Positions 24,465-37,843 of a DNA stretch of 64,000 nt are shown in pieces. This stretch comes from Oncomelania hupensis. Lineage: Eukaryota; Mollusca; Gastropoda; Littorinimorpha; Pomatiopsidae. Below the pieces are notes generated by a model, which was not told where the DNA came from, did not search any database, and worked only from the letters and a program-made list of their open reading frames with translations. The stretch lies in assembly GCA_036898135.1 (NCBI GenBank), contig CM072511.1, positions 36,910,830-36,974,829 on the forward strand, written 5' to 3'. Position 1 is the stretch's first letter, and each line of letters opens with the position of its first letter. The translations under genes were made by a program, and so were the position numbers.

Positions 24465-24878
24465 CTTGTGCGGAACTGAGAATATCAATCCATTTATTTA
24501 AACTGTACAGCTCTCTCTGACTCAATGAATCAGTATGCTGCTCATAAAGTGAACATGCAATCCCTTCGAGTCATTCGGTTAGTCGGTGTTCCCCAAAAGA
24601 AGGAAACTGAACCAAAACAAACACAGCTGCATATTTCCGACTTGACCACCATAAGCAATTACGAAACTATACAATATATTAAACTGTCGTGTTTACCAGC
24701 CCACGGACCCGACTAAGGCGCCGGATGACCACAGAGATCTTGCAAAGCACATCTAGTTTGCTGGACTCAGGATCGAACCAACGTCCAAGACTCATGTACA
24801 GTTAATAAATTTGCGTCATGGATCACTGTCCACTCATTTCCGCAGAAATAGTCAAGTACAACTTCCAGTCTTGTTATA
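24465..24878. other. Non-coding stretch
   Basis: Nothing firm. Around 24765-24790 the minus strand has GGTTCGATCC followed by CAGCAAACT, reminiscent of the SINE head at 2731, but too little to call. Confidence 0.35.
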
Positions 24879-24937
24879 AGTAGTAAACTACCGAGCCTTA
24901 GAGGGTGGGTTTTTTTTTAGTGGCTGACACGGCTGGC

Positions 24938-24971
24938 TGACGTCATAGGCTGACGTCATAGGCTGACATCA
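24938..24971. promoter_or_regulatory. Three CRE-like sites in a 13-bp tandem (left arm)
   Basis: TGACGTCA at 24938-24945 and 24951-24958, and TGACATCA at 24964-24971, exactly 13 bp apart. TGACGTCA is the consensus for CREB/ATF bZIP factors. No transcript is known here. Confidence 0.45.
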
Positions 24972-25104
24972 TATGAGGGTATGTGAGGTCAGGGTCATTG
25001 GCTGCGGTCATCGCTGCTGTGGTATATTATATCACTGGTGCGGCATTTTGTTTGTGGGTAATGGCGGCATTTGTTTGTTTTTTGTTGTTGCGGTGTTTTA
25101 TTTA

Positions 25105-25212
25105 ATGGCGGGGCGCGGAGCGGCCGACAGCGGTCTGGTGTGCGCGGGGCGTGCGCGGGGCGTGCGCGGGGCGTGCGCTGGGGCAGGCGCGTGCGTGCGC
25201 GGGCGGTCCACG
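25105..25212. promoter_or_regulatory. CpG-rich patch with three 12-bp GTGCGCGGGGC repeats (left arm)
   Basis: About 110 bp of dense GC with many CpGs in an AT-rich, microsatellite-rich setting, about 150 bp inside the CRE cluster. It resembles a small CpG island; promoter function is only a guess. Confidence 0.35.
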
Positions 25213-25288
25213 GCATCTATTTACATCATAGGGAAGTGTGATGTTAAAAAAAGAGTATACTGATCTTGGGATCAGCATAATGGCGGTG

Positions 25289-25399
25289 ATACCCCTCTCT
25301 CTCTTTCTCTCTCTCTTTCTCCTTCTCTCTCTCTCTCTCTCTCGTTCTCCCTTTCTCTCTCTCTCTCTCTCTCACTCTTTTTCTCTCTATCTTTCTCTC

Positions 25400-25447
<48 letters not shown>

Positions 25448-25450
25448 TCT
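25289..25450. repeat. (CT)n microsatellite block
   Basis: CT repeats with C/T interruptions; mirrored as (GA)n in the right arm at about 37785-37950. Confidence 0.9.
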
Positions 25451-25461
25451 ACCAATGAGCA

Positions 25462-25463
<2 letters not shown>

Positions 25464-25495
<32 letters not shown>

Positions 25496-25642
25496 ACACG
25501 CACACCCCAACACACACACACACACACACACACACGCACGCACACATGCACGCACACATGCACGCACACACGCACACAAATATACATCTTTAACAATATT
25601 TTATGACGAATTTATACACGCACACACGTACACGCACACCCC

Positions 25643-25684
<42 letters not shown>

Positions 25685-25716
25685 CACATGCGTACAAATA
25701 TACATCTTTTAACAAT

Positions 25717-25756
<40 letters not shown>

Positions 25757-25925
25757 CACGCACCCACACCCCCACACGCACGCACACACGCACACAAATA
25801 TATCTATTTTAACAATAATTATGTTGAATTTACACAGGCGCACATGCACACCCCAACACACACACTCACACGCCCACACACACACACACCCACACCTACC
25901 CACCCTCCCACCCACCCACACAAAT
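25464..25925. repeat. Four (CA)n blocks separated by a recurring AT-rich spacer
   Basis: CA-rich blocks are separated by a repeated motif ACAAATATACATCTTT(T)AACAATA (25576, 25695, 25795 and a diverged one near 25920), so the unit of duplication is about 100-120 bp. Confidence 0.8.
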
Positions 25926-26263
25926 ATACATCTACTGGATGGAATGATTAGGATTGTAATGAAGTGTGAACAGGAATTAGAGTGTAAGTTTGTGAAACAA
26001 ATTAGCCACATCTGGACCCTAGAGACAGGATGCTGGTAAAAGCATGTTTAGACAAGACAGAAGCGTGATTACACTATTTAGCCTAGACAAGGGGGGGGGG
26101 GGGGGGGGGATGATGCAGTAAAGACGCGTGATGCCGGCCGCGAGAATGGGAAACAGCTGCTTACATATACATACGCAATGTGGGGTTAATTGTATCTGAT
26201 TAGTATACCTTAATTGAATGATAAACATTTGTTTGAAAACTTATTTTATCTGAAAAAAAAAAT

Positions 26264-26346
26264 TGACACGGGTGGGGTTTGAACCCACTCTGATATCAAT
26301 CTATTGGATCTTAAGTCCAATATCTTAACCACTCGGCCACCATACA
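26264..26346 (-). tRNA. tRNA-Leu(UAA)-like sequence, probably a pseudogene (left arm)
   Basis: 83 bp with D-loop GAGTGGTTAAG, anticodon arm TTGGA-CTTAAGA-TCCAA (anticodon UAA), a long variable arm as in tRNA-Leu, and T arm GTGGG-TTCAAAC-CCCAC. The acceptor stem is weak (one mismatch, several G-U pairs) and the D stem is damaged. A functional gene is not excluded. Confidence 0.55.
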
Positions 26347-26471
26347 TTAATTTAAAATGCTGCATTTGTAAGATGAATACTATATGGCCACATCGTCTAT
26401 GATATTGTATCAACATTACATCATCTGAGGTTAGCATATCTCATACAAAATAAGTTTAAATATGCATTTTT

Positions 26472-26563
26472 TCTCTCTCTCTTTCTCCTTCTCTCTCTCT
26501 CTCTCTCTCTCTCGCTCTCTCTCTCTTTCTCTCTCTCCTTCTCTCTCTCCTTCTCTCTCTCCT

Positions 26564-26596
<33 letters not shown>

Positions 26597-26600
26597 TTCT
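26472..26600. repeat. (CT)n microsatellite block
   Basis: CT repeats with CTCCTT interruptions; frames across it are artefacts. Confidence 0.9.
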
Positions 26601-27550
26601 CAGCATATAAATATATACAATTGTTATTAAAATATACATTTATCTATGTATACTAATAGAATAATGTGTAAGCAGGAAAACAAGGAGAGAGAAAGTCGTG
26701 CAATTTAAAATGAAAACAAAAACCAATACTCAATGATACAAAAACACAGTGTGAGCTGTATGTGAACGCATGCAATAAATGATCTTACCAGAACTTATGT
26801 GTCTGTCCTCTATCTCTCTCACACCCTCTCTCTTTTTTTTCACTCTCTGTGTGTCTATATTTTGTTATACAAACACACCCAAGAATAGTTAATGACCATT
26901 GATGGATATGTAATGACTCAATTGTCTGTACATTAGACCAAGCACCCAAAGGCTGCAAGCGTGCGTCTTGACAATTTTGATTTAGATCATGTATCAATTG
27001 ACCAGCGCCTTGGTAAGTATGGCGAGATATCCCGAGGGGGTGATTAGCCAGCAGGGGGAAGGGGTGATTAGCTGCCCATCACGCTTGAAAGACTGTGGCT
27101 CATCTTATTTACATGGGAGCAGATGAGAAACTTATTTATTTTAAGAGAGATAGCTTAACTAGAATTTTTTTTGGATGTGAAGCATTGCAAATGATAGATC
27201 ATGGCCTATGTGTATATATACTCTCTCTGGCTCATCCTCTCTCACACACATCTATCACTCAAACAGATGGTGTAAAGGCAGAGACATGATTTTGATAATG
27301 ATTATATAGGATTGGATGAGGGTCATTTTAATAAAACAGGCAATTTTTTTAACGTTATTATTGATTTTGTTTAGTTTTGATGACAAAGTCTATCGATGAC
27401 GCATGATAAAAAGTGGTAAACAGGAGCAGAATCGATGTAGTGGTTTTTGAGATATTGAATTTATATGAGGCGAATCGCGCAAATATTTTAAAGTATTTGA
27501 TTTATTTTATTGATTTGAGTCTCTCTCTCTCGCTCTCTATCTCTCTCTCA

Positions 27551-27639
<89 letters not shown>

Positions 27640-27640
27640 G

Positions 27641-27699
27641 CATGTTTGGACATGATATGGAAACGGCTGACGCAAGCATAAGATATGGGAAGTAACTCT

Positions 27700-27765
<66 letters not shown>

Positions 27766-28322
27766 CTTAAGTATCTTAACTTTTGTAGAAGACATTTGAA
27801 CAAGCTAATGCGTTAAAATTGATGCTGTTTGCATAAGTTGTTGAGAGCTTTACAGTCAACGAAACCTGCTACTGAAACCTTAAAATGCCACACTTTTAAA
27901 ATCACTAATAATATCTTTTACAATTAAGCAGTCATTGCGTTTTTTTTATATTTTTTTCATGCACCAAAGTTATATCTTACAATATTTACAACGTTTAAAG
28001 CACTTAAAATACAAGTGATCATAGAAATTATAGACAAACTTTATCAAAAATGTGTTTTTTATCAATCACAATAACAGTACCACAAAGTACCACGCCGGCA
28101 CTTTTTAAAGACATGTTTGGACATGATATGGAAACGGCTGATATGGGAAGTAACTCGATCTTTTTTTTTCTCCCTCTCGCTCTCTCTCTTTCTCTCTCTT
28201 TCTCCCTCTCTTTCTCTCTCTCGCTCTATCTACATCTTATTATTACTCGCTCGCCCTCTCTTTTTTTTCTCTCTCTCTCTCTCTCTCTCTCCATCTCCCT
28301 CTCTCTATCTACATCTTATTAT

Positions 28323-28404
<82 letters not shown>

Positions 28405-28427
28405 TCTCTATCCACATCTTATTATTA

Positions 28428-28485
<58 letters not shown>

Positions 28486-28978
28486 CTTAAGTATCTTAAC
28501 TTTTGTAGAAGATATTTGAACAAGCTAATGCATTAAAATTGATGCTGTTTGCATAAGTTGTTGAGAGCTTTACAGTCAACGAAACCTGCTACTGAAACCT
28601 TAAAATGCCACACTTTTAAAATCACTAATAATATCTTTTACAATTAATCAGTCATTGCGTTTTTTATATTTTTTTCATGCACCAAAGTTATATCTTACAA
28701 TATTTACAACGTTTAAAGCACTTAAAATACAAGTGATCATAGAAATTATAGACAAACTTTATCAAAAATGTGTTTTTTTATCAATCACAATAACAGTACC
28801 ACAAAGTACCACGCCGGCACTTTTTTAAAGGCATGTTTGGACATGATATGGAAACGGCTGATATGGGAAGTAACTCGATCTTTTTTTTTTCTCTCCCTCT
28901 TGCTCTCTCTCTTTTTCTCTCTTTCTCTCTCTTTCTCCCTCTCGCTCTATCTCCATCTTATTATTACTCGCTCGCCCT

Positions 28979-29028
<50 letters not shown>

Positions 29029-29065
29029 CTCTCTCTCCCTCTCCCTCTTTCTCTCTCTCTCTCCC

Positions 29066-29100
<35 letters not shown>

Positions 29101-29488
29101 CGCTCTCTCTCTCTCTCCCTCTCTCTATCCACATCTTATTATTACTCTCTCTCTCTCTCTCTCTCTCCCCGCTCTCTCTCTCTCTCTCTCTCTCCCTCTC
29201 TCCCCTCTCTCTCCCTCTCTCCCCTCTCTCTCTCTATCTACATCTTATTATTACTCTCTTTCTCTCTCTCTCTTACTCTCTCTCTCTCTCTCGTTTTTTG
29301 ACCTATCTCTCTCTAGCTTTAACCATCTTTTATTGAGCCCCTCTATACCACACCACACCTGACCATACCCTATAAATAATGGTGTCCATGATTTTACATA
29401 TGTGAAAATGAAGAGAAGAAAGAATGATTAGTGGCCCTTGATTGAAGATCTTATGTAGACCACACACAAGCATATACACACACACCCA

Positions 29489-29564
<76 letters not shown>

Positions 29565-30110
29565 CCTGAAGTTTTTTTTTCTTTTTCGGCTTGCTTTGAA
29601 GATTGTTCAGTTTTGAGTCCAGGCACAAAAAGCATGTATGTGAATAAACACCTGTTTATTGAATGTAGTAACACAAACAAAAAGACTATTTCACAAAGGA
29701 AATAATTGTTCACCACTAATAGATCTTTGAATAGCTGAAGACATGGTAGTGAAGCGAGTAACAAGTGGCTTTTTTAAATTAATCAGTCATTTCATTTTTT
29801 ATATTTTTTCCATGCACAAAAGTTATATCTTATAATGTTTACAACTTTTAAAGCACTTAAAATGCAAGTGATCACAGAAATTGTAGTAAAACGTTATAAA
29901 AAAATGTGTTCTTATCAATCACAGTAACAGAGAAAACAGTATCACAAAGTACCACACCATATTATATAGCACTTTTGTTCTTAAAGGCATGTTTGGACTC
30001 ACAAAGTACCACACCATATTATATAGCACTTTTGTTCTTAAAGGCATGTTTGGACATGATATGGAAACGGCTGACGCAATCATAAGATATGGGAAGTAAC
30101 CCATCTGTCT
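27641..30110. repeat. Tandem modules with embedded (CT)n arrays (left arm)
   Basis: A unit starting CATGTTTGGACATGATATGG, AAACGGCTGA, GGGAAGTAACTC followed by a (CT)n array and then an AT-rich part (TATCAATGCTTAAGTATC ... ACCACAAAGTACCAC) recurs at 27641, 28112 and 28832, with a diverged copy at about 29990-30110. Unit length varies (about 470, 720 bp) mostly through the CT array. A (CA)n tract lies at 29479-29563. No genes. Confidence 0.8.
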
Positions 30111-30131
30111 ATCTCCTCTCCCTCTCCCGTG

Positions 30132-30172
<41 letters not shown>

Positions 30173-30529
30173 TCTCTCACTCTCGTTTTTTTATCGATCT
30201 CTACACACACAATATCAAAAAAATGTCACTTTTGGAGTGGATAATGAATATCTAACTACAATCTGTTGTGTGGAGTGGTTGAATATATAGACAAATCTTT
30301 ACAAATATAGATAACTGAATACTAATCAAATGCGGTCAGCACGCCTGAAAAAAAAAGTCTAAACATATATGTCAACCCTGATGACACCCACCAACATGTT
30401 TAACAAGTCACACATAATATTGCATCATCGAACAGCCACATGTCTTACAGAAGGGGAGAAAGAGAGACAACTCAAACTTGACGATCACACTTGTTTATTA
30501 GTCGGCTTATAGATTTAGCCATCACCTTT
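30111..30529. other. Non-coding stretch within left arm
   Basis: Short (CT)n at 30130-30180, otherwise AT-rich. Nothing else seen. Confidence 0.4.
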
Positions 30530-31056
30530 TAAAGGGTAAATACTGTGTGGATAGTGCGCAATTGTGCACCCCATGCAGCGATGATGAAGTGGATGATAAC
30601 GTGCATGGGCATGTATGCAGTGTCTACACACGCACACGTACGCACACCTGCCCACACAAATTTTTTAAAACTACATGTGAAAATACAAGGAAATACTTTG
30701 AACACACTGACCCCATACAGTGATGATGGCGTGGACGCACACCCCATGCAGCGATGATGACATGGATGATGACGTGCATGTACATGTATGCAGTGTCTAC
30801 ACACGTACGCACACTTGTATACACAAATTTTTAAAACTGCACGCCAAAATATAGTAAAATGCATTGAAAAAAAACAAAAAAAAAACACGTACCCCGTGCA
30901 ACGATGATACCATGTTCATGCATTGTAAACAGTGTCTGAACACGTGCGCTTGCATGTATGCAGTATCTGCACACACATTTTGTAACCCCGCACACGGATT
31001 TTGTAACACTGCATGCCCAAAGTTTTAAAAGTGCACGCCAAAATACAATAAAATAC
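30530..31056. repeat. Degenerate ~170-195-bp tandem repeats, left-arm part
   Basis: Reverse-complement counterpart of 32120-32640. Units carry GTGTCTACACACGTACGCACAC, a GATGATG box and an A-rich segment ACAAATTTTTAAAACTGCA. Frames of 66-119 codons are repeat translations. Confidence 0.75.
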
Positions 31057-31418
31057 TTTCCCCACCCTCAAGAGAGTAGGTATTTAGTCATCCCATCCAA
31101 GTGTTAATCACACTAGCTGGTGCTTAACTTGCGACACAGTAGTGAGTGCTCCAACCACTGCGCTATCCACAAATCATATACAGCTATAGACCACCTTGTA
31201 TATAAAAATAAAGATAGTCCCATAGTCTTGAGATCCCACTTATCTTGGGCCAGCATAATGAGGGTGATGCCCATCTCTCTCCCTCACTGCTTTATGTAGT
31301 CAGTCATAGTTGAGTCCTTCACGTTTTGTGGTCACCCATCCAAGTGCTAATCATCCTGGATGGTGGTTAACTTGCGACACAGTAGCGAGTGTTCCAACCA
31401 CTGTGCTATCAGACATCC
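31057..31418 (-). repeat. Two partial copies of the tRNA/5S-like SINE (palindrome spacer)
   Basis: 31057-31175 and about 31205-31418, minus strand. Both contain the CCCATCCAAGTG...TTAACTTGCGACACAGTAG block and end (5' side) at ...CCACTGCGCTATC. The first lacks the 3' half. They are absent from the arms and so break the symmetry of the inverted repeat. Confidence 0.8.
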
Positions 31419-31575
31419 CTTGGCATTTTTTCCTTATTCAGTCTTTGTGCGACAGACTTGGTTGTCATATTCTATAACTATATCAAATTAGGATCAATGT
31501 AATAATTAATCACCACCACCACCACCACCACCTTCAACTCGGATGTGACAGATGCCGTCACTGAGATCCTTGGCA
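31419..31575. other. Spacer sequence with (CAC)n
   Basis: Unique sequence with an ACC/CAC trinucleotide run at 31511-31532. Confidence 0.6.
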
Positions 31576-32640
31576 GTGCATTGTTTTAAATTTGAGCGTG
31601 CAGAGTTTCAAATTTGAGCATACAGAGTATTAAAAATGTGTGTGCAGACACTGCATACATGCATGCACACGTGCACGCACATGATATCATCGATGCACGG
31701 ACATGGTATCATCGATGCATGGGTTGCGTGTTTTGTTTTCAGCGTATTTCATTGTATTTTGACGTGCATTGTTTTAAATTTGGGCGTGCAGAGTTTCAAA
31801 TTTGAGCGTACAGAGTATTAAAAATGTGTGTGCAGACACTGCATACATGCACGCACACGTGCACGCACATGATATCATCGATGCACGGACATGGTATCAT
31901 CGATGCACGGGTTGCGTGTTTTGTTTTCAGCGTATTTCATTGTATTTTGACGTGCATTGTTTTAAATTTGGGCGTGCAGAGTTTCAAATTTGGGCGTACA
32001 GAGTATTAAAAATGTGTGTGCAGACACTGCATACATGCATGCTCACGTGCACGCACATGATATCATCGATGCATGGATATGGTATCATCGATGCTCGGGT
32101 TGCGTGTTTTGTTTTCAGCGTATTTTATTGTATTTTGGCGTGCACTTTTAAAACTTTGGGCATGCAGTGTTACAAAATCCGTGTGCGGGGTTACAAAATG
32201 TGTGTGCAGATACTGCATACATGCAAGCGCACGTGTTCAGACACTGTTTACAATGCATGAACATGGTATCATCGTTGCACGGGGTACGTGTTTTTTTTTT
32301 GTTTTTTTTCAATGCATTTTACTATATTTTGGCGTGCAGTTTTAAAAATTTGTGTATACAAGTGTGCGTACGTGTGTAGACACTGCATACATGTACATGC
32401 ACGTCATCATCCATGTCATCATCGCTGCATGGGGTGTGCGTCCACGCCATCATCACTGTATGGGGTCAGTGTGTTCAAAGTATTTCCTTGTATTTTCACA
32501 TGTAGTTTTAAAAAATTTGTGTGGGCAGGTGTGCGTACGTGTGCGTGTGTAGACACTGCATACATGCCCATGCACGTTATCATCCACTTCATCATCGCTG
32601 CATGGGGTGCACAATTGCGCACTATCCACACAGTATTTAC
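31576..32640. repeat. 188-bp tandem repeat array at the palindrome apex
   Basis: Units start GTGCATTGTTTTAAATTTG at about 31576, 31764 and 31952 (period 188 bp), followed by a diverged unit from 32139 and further degenerate units to 32640. Each holds AAAAATGTGTGTGCAGACAC, repeated ATCATCGATGCA and CAGCGTATTT. The first three units are nearly identical and lie in the spacer; the diverged ones belong to the right arm. Period 188 is not a multiple of 3, so frames are not conserved. Confidence 0.85.
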
Positions 32641-33003
32641 CCTTTAAAAGGTGATGGCTAAATCTATAAGCCGACTAATAAACAAGTGTGATCGTCAAGT
32701 TTGAGTTGTCTCTCTTTCTCCCCTTCTGTAAGACATGTGGCTGTTCGATGATGCAATATTATGTGTGACTTGTTAAACATGTTGGTGGGTGTCATCAGGG
32801 TTGACATATATGTTTAGACTTTTTTTTTCAGGCGTGCTGACCGCATTTGATTAGTATTCAGTTATCTATATTTGTAAAGATTTGTCTATATATTCAACCA
32901 CTCCACACAACAGATTGTAGTTAGATATTCATTATCCACTCCAAAAGTGACATTTTTTTGATATTGTGTGTGTAGAGATCGATAAAAAAACGAGAGTGAG
33001 AGA

Positions 33004-33049
<46 letters not shown>

Positions 33050-33615
33050 ACGGGAGAGGGAGAGGAGATAGACAGATGGGTTACTTCCCATATCTTATGA
33101 TTGCGTCAGCCGTTTCCATATCATGTCCAAACATGCCTTTAAGAACAAAAGTGCTATATAATATGGTGTGGTACTTTGTGAGTCCAAACATGCCTTTAAG
33201 AACAAAAGTGCTATATAATATGGTGTGGTACTTTGTGATACTGTTTTCTCTGTTACTGTGATTGATAAGAACACATTTTTTTATAACGTTTTACTACAAT
33301 TTCTGTGATCACTTGCATTTTAAGTGCTTTAAAAGTTGTAAACATTATAAGATATAACTTTTGTGCATGGAAAAAATATAAAAAATGAAATGACTGATTA
33401 ATTTAAAAAAGCCACTTGTTACTCGCTTCACTACCATGTCTTCAGCTATTCAAAGATCTATTAGTGGTGAACAATTATTTCCTTTGTGAAATAGTCTTTT
33501 TGTTTGTGTTACTACATTCAATAAACAGGTGTTTATTCACATACATGCTTTTTGTGCCTGGACTCAAAACTGAACAATCTTCAAAGCAAGCCGAAAAAGA
33601 AAAAAAAACTTCAGG

Positions 33616-33697
<82 letters not shown>

Positions 33698-34089
33698 TGG
33701 GTGTGTGTGTATATGCTTGTGTGTGGTCTACATAAGATCTTCAATCAAGGGCCACTAATCATTCTTTCTTCTCTTCATTTTCACATATGTAAAATCATGG
33801 ACACCATTATTTATAGGGTATGGTCAGGTGTGGTGTGGTATAGAGGGGCTCAATAAAAGATGGTTAAAGCTAGAGAGAGATAGGTCAAAAAACGAGAGAG
33901 AGAGAGAGTAAGAGAGAGAGAGAAAGAGAGTAATAATAAGATGTAGATAGAGAGAGAGAGGGGAGAGAGGGAGAGAGAGGGGAGAGAGGGAGAGAGAGAG
34001 AGAGAGAGAGAGAGCGGGGAGAGAGAGAGAGAGAGAGAGAGAGAGTAATAATAAGATGTGGATAGAGAGAGGGAGAGAGAGAGAGAGCG

Positions 34090-34138
<49 letters not shown>

Positions 34139-34175
34139 GGGAGAGAGAGAGAGAAAGAGGGAGAGGGAGAGAGAG

Positions 34176-34217
<42 letters not shown>

Positions 34218-34710
34218 AGGGCGAGCGAGTAATAATAAGATGGAGATAGAGCGAGAGGGAGAAAGAGAGAGAAAGAGAGAAAAAGAGAGAGAGCAAGAGG
34301 GAGAGAAAAAAAAAAGATCGAGTTACTTCCCATATCAGCCGTTTCCATATCATGTCCAAACATGCCTTTAAAAAAGTGCCGGCGTGGTACTTTGTGGTAC
34401 TGTTATTGTGATTGATAAAAAAACACATTTTTGATAAAGTTTGTCTATAATTTCTATGATCACTTGTATTTTAAGTGCTTTAAACGTTGTAAATATTGTA
34501 AGATATAACTTTGGTGCATGAAAAAAATATAAAAAACGCAATGACTGATTAATTGTAAAAGATATTATTAGTGATTTTAAAAGTGTGGCATTTTAAGGTT
34601 TCAGTAGCAGGTTTCGTTGACTGTAAAGCTCTCAACAACTTATGCAAACAGCATCAATTTTAATGCATTAGCTTGTTCAAATATCTTCTACAAAAGTTAA
34701 GATACTTAAG

Positions 34711-34776
<66 letters not shown>

Positions 34777-34799
34777 TAATAATAAGATGTGGATAGAGA

Positions 34800-34886
<87 letters not shown>

Positions 34887-35447
34887 ATAATAAGATGTAG
34901 ATAGAGAGAGGGAGATGGAGAGAGAGAGAGAGAGAGAGAGAGAAAAAAAAAAGAGAGGGCGAGCGAGTAATAATAAGATGTAGATAGAGCGAGAGAGAGA
35001 AAGAGAGGGAGAAAGAGAGAGAAAGAGAGAGAGCGAGAGGGAGAAAAAAAAAGATCGAGTTACTTCCCATATCAGCCGTTTCCATATCATGTCCAAACAT
35101 GTCTTTAAAAAGTGCCGGCGTGGTACTTTGTGGTACTGTTATTGTGATTGATAAAAAAACACATTTTTGATAAAGTTTGTCTATAATTTCTATGATCACT
35201 TGTATTTTAAGTGCTTTAAACGTTGTAAATATTGTAAGATATAACTTTGGTGCATGAAAAAAATATAAAAAAACGCAATGACTGCTTAATTGTAAAAGAT
35301 ATTATTAGTGATTTTAAAAGTGTGGCATTTTAAGGTTTCAGTAGCAGGTTTCGTTGACTGTAAAGCTCTCAACAACTTATGCAAACAGCATCAATTTTAA
35401 CGCATTAGCTTGTTCAAATGTCTTCTACAAAAGTTAAGATACTTAAG

Positions 35448-35537
<90 letters not shown>

Positions 35538-35593
35538 TTACTTCCCATATCTTATGCTTGCGTCAGCCGTTTCCATATCATGTCCAAACATGC

Positions 35594-35694
<101 letters not shown>

Positions 35695-36647
35695 TGAGAG
35701 AGAGATAGAGAGCGAGAGAGAGAGACTCAAATCAATAAAATAAATCAAATACTTTAAAATATTTGCGCGATTCGCCTCATATAAATTCAATATCTCAAAA
35801 ACCACTACATCGATTCTGCTCCTGTTTACCACTTTTTATCATGCGTCATCGATAGACTTTGTCATCAAAACTAAACAAAATCAATAATAACGTTAAAAAA
35901 ATTGCCTGTTTTATTAAATGACCCTCATCCAATCCTATATAATCATTATCAAAATCATGTCTCTGCCTTTACACCATCTGTTTGAGTGATAGATGTGTGT
36001 GAGAGAGGATGAGCCAGAGAGAGTATATATACACATAGGCCATGATCTATCATTTGCAATGCTTCACATCCAAAAAAAATTCTAGTTAAGCTATCTCTCT
36101 TAAAATAAATAAGTTTCTCATCTGCTCCCATGTAAATAAGATGAGCCACAGTCTTTCAAGCGTGATGGGCAGCTAATCACCCCTTCCCCCTGCTGGCTAA
36201 TCACCCCCTCGGGATATCTCGCCATACTTACCAAGGCGCTGGTCAATTGATACATGATCTAAATCAAAATTGTCAAGACGCACGCTTGCAGCCTTTGGGT
36301 GCTTGGTCTAATGTACAGACAATTGAGTCATTACATATCCATCAATGGTCATTAACTATTCTTGGGTGTGTTTGTATAACAAAATATAGACACACAGAGA
36401 GTGAAAAAAAAGAGAGAGGGTGTGAGAGAGATAGAGGACAGACACATAAGTTCTGGTAAGATCATTTATTGCATGCGTTCACATACAGCTCACACTGTGT
36501 TTTTGTATCATTGAGTATTGGTTTTTGTTTTCATTTTAAATTGCACGACTTTCTCTCTCCTTGTTTTCCTGCTTACACATTATTCTATTAGTATACATAG
36601 ATAAATGTATATTTTAATAACAATTGTATATATTTATATGCTGAGAA

Positions 36648-36680
<33 letters not shown>

Positions 36681-36727
36681 AGGAGAGAGAGAAGGAGAGA
36701 GAGAAGGAGAGAGAGAAAGAGAGAGAG

Positions 36728-36761
<34 letters not shown>

Positions 36762-36901
36762 AGAAAGAGAGAGAGAAAAAATGCATATTTAAACTTATTT
36801 TGTATGAGATATGCTAACCTCAGATGATGTAATGTTGATACAATATCATAGACGATGTGGCCATATAGTATTCATCTTACAAATGCAGCATTTTAAATTA
36901 A

Positions 36902-36984
36902 TGTATGGTGGCCGAGTGGTTAAGATATTGGACTTAAGATCCAATAGATTGATATCAGAGTGGGTTCAAACCCCACCCGTGTCA
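36902..36984 (+). tRNA. tRNA-Leu(UAA)-like sequence, probably a pseudogene (right arm)
   Basis: Second copy of the 26264-26346 sequence in inverted orientation, same 83 bp length and same weak acceptor and D stems. Confidence 0.55.
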
Positions 36985-37490
36985 ATTTTTTTTTTCAGAT
37001 AAAATAAGTTTTCAAACAAATGTTTATCATTCAATTAAGGTATACTAATCAGATACAATTAACCCCACATTGCGTATGTATATGTAAGCAGCTGTTTCCC
37101 ATTCTCGCGGCCGGCATCACGCGTCTTTACTGCATCATCCCCCCCCACCCCCCCCCTTGTCTAGGCTAAATAGTGTAATCACGCTTCTGTCTTGTCTAAA
37201 CATGCTTTTACCAGCATCCTGTCTCTAGGGTCCAGATGTGGCTAATTTGTTTCACAAACTTACACTCTAATTCCTGTTCACACTTCATTACAATCCTAAT
37301 CATTCCATCCAGTAGATGTATATTTGTGTGGGTGGGTGGGAGGGTGGGTAGGTGTGGGTGTGTGTGTGTGTGGGCGTGTGAGTGTGTGTGTTGGGGTGTG
37401 CATGTGCGCCTGTGTAAATTCAACATAATTATTGTTAAAATAGATATATTTGTGTGCGTGTGTGCGTGCGTGTGGGGGTGTGGGTGCGTG

Positions 37491-37528
<38 letters not shown>

Positions 37529-37560
37529 ATTGTTAAAAGATGTATATTTGTACGCATGTG

Positions 37561-37598
<38 letters not shown>

Positions 37599-37787
37599 TT
37601 GGGGTGTGCGTGTACGTGTGTGCGTGTATAAATTCGTCATAAAATATTGTTAAAGATGTATATTTGTGTGCGTGTGTGCGTGCATGTGTGCGTGCATGTG
37701 TGCGTGCGTGTGTGTGTGTGTGTGTGTGTTGGGGTGTGCGTGTACGTGTGTGTGTGTGTGTGTGTGTGTGAATTGCTCATTGGTAGA

Positions 37788-37843
<56 letters not shown>

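Larger units (their letters stand above)
24879..31056. repeat. Left arm of giant inverted repeat (~6.2 kb)
   Basis: Begins AGTAGTAAACTACCGAG and is matched in reverse complement by 32120-38366 through every landmark I checked: CRE cluster, GC-rich patch, (CA)n blocks, tRNA-Leu-like sequence, CT-rich modules and ~190-bp tandem units. Differences seen are mainly microsatellite or homopolymer lengths, for example one (CA) tract 6 bp shorter here and TTTT versus TTT near 27327. All long Ser/Leu- or Arg/Glu-rich frames inside are translations of (CT)n. Confidence 0.92.

Noticed and set aside
28050..29336. Long Ser/Leu-rich open frames (146-192 codons) over the palindrome arms
   Set aside because: They are translations of (CT)n tracts; mirror-image Arg/Glu frames occur on the other strand and lengths change with repeat number.
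31576..32130. Regular repeats considered as a CRISPR-like array
   Set aside because: Units are contiguous 188-bp tandem copies without unique spacers, in a eukaryotic genome.
30529..32647. Cys/His-rich frames of 66-152 codons with repeated ADTAYMHAH-type segments
   Set aside because: The periodicity comes from the 188-bp DNA tandem repeat, whose period is not a multiple of three, so there is no conserved reading frame.
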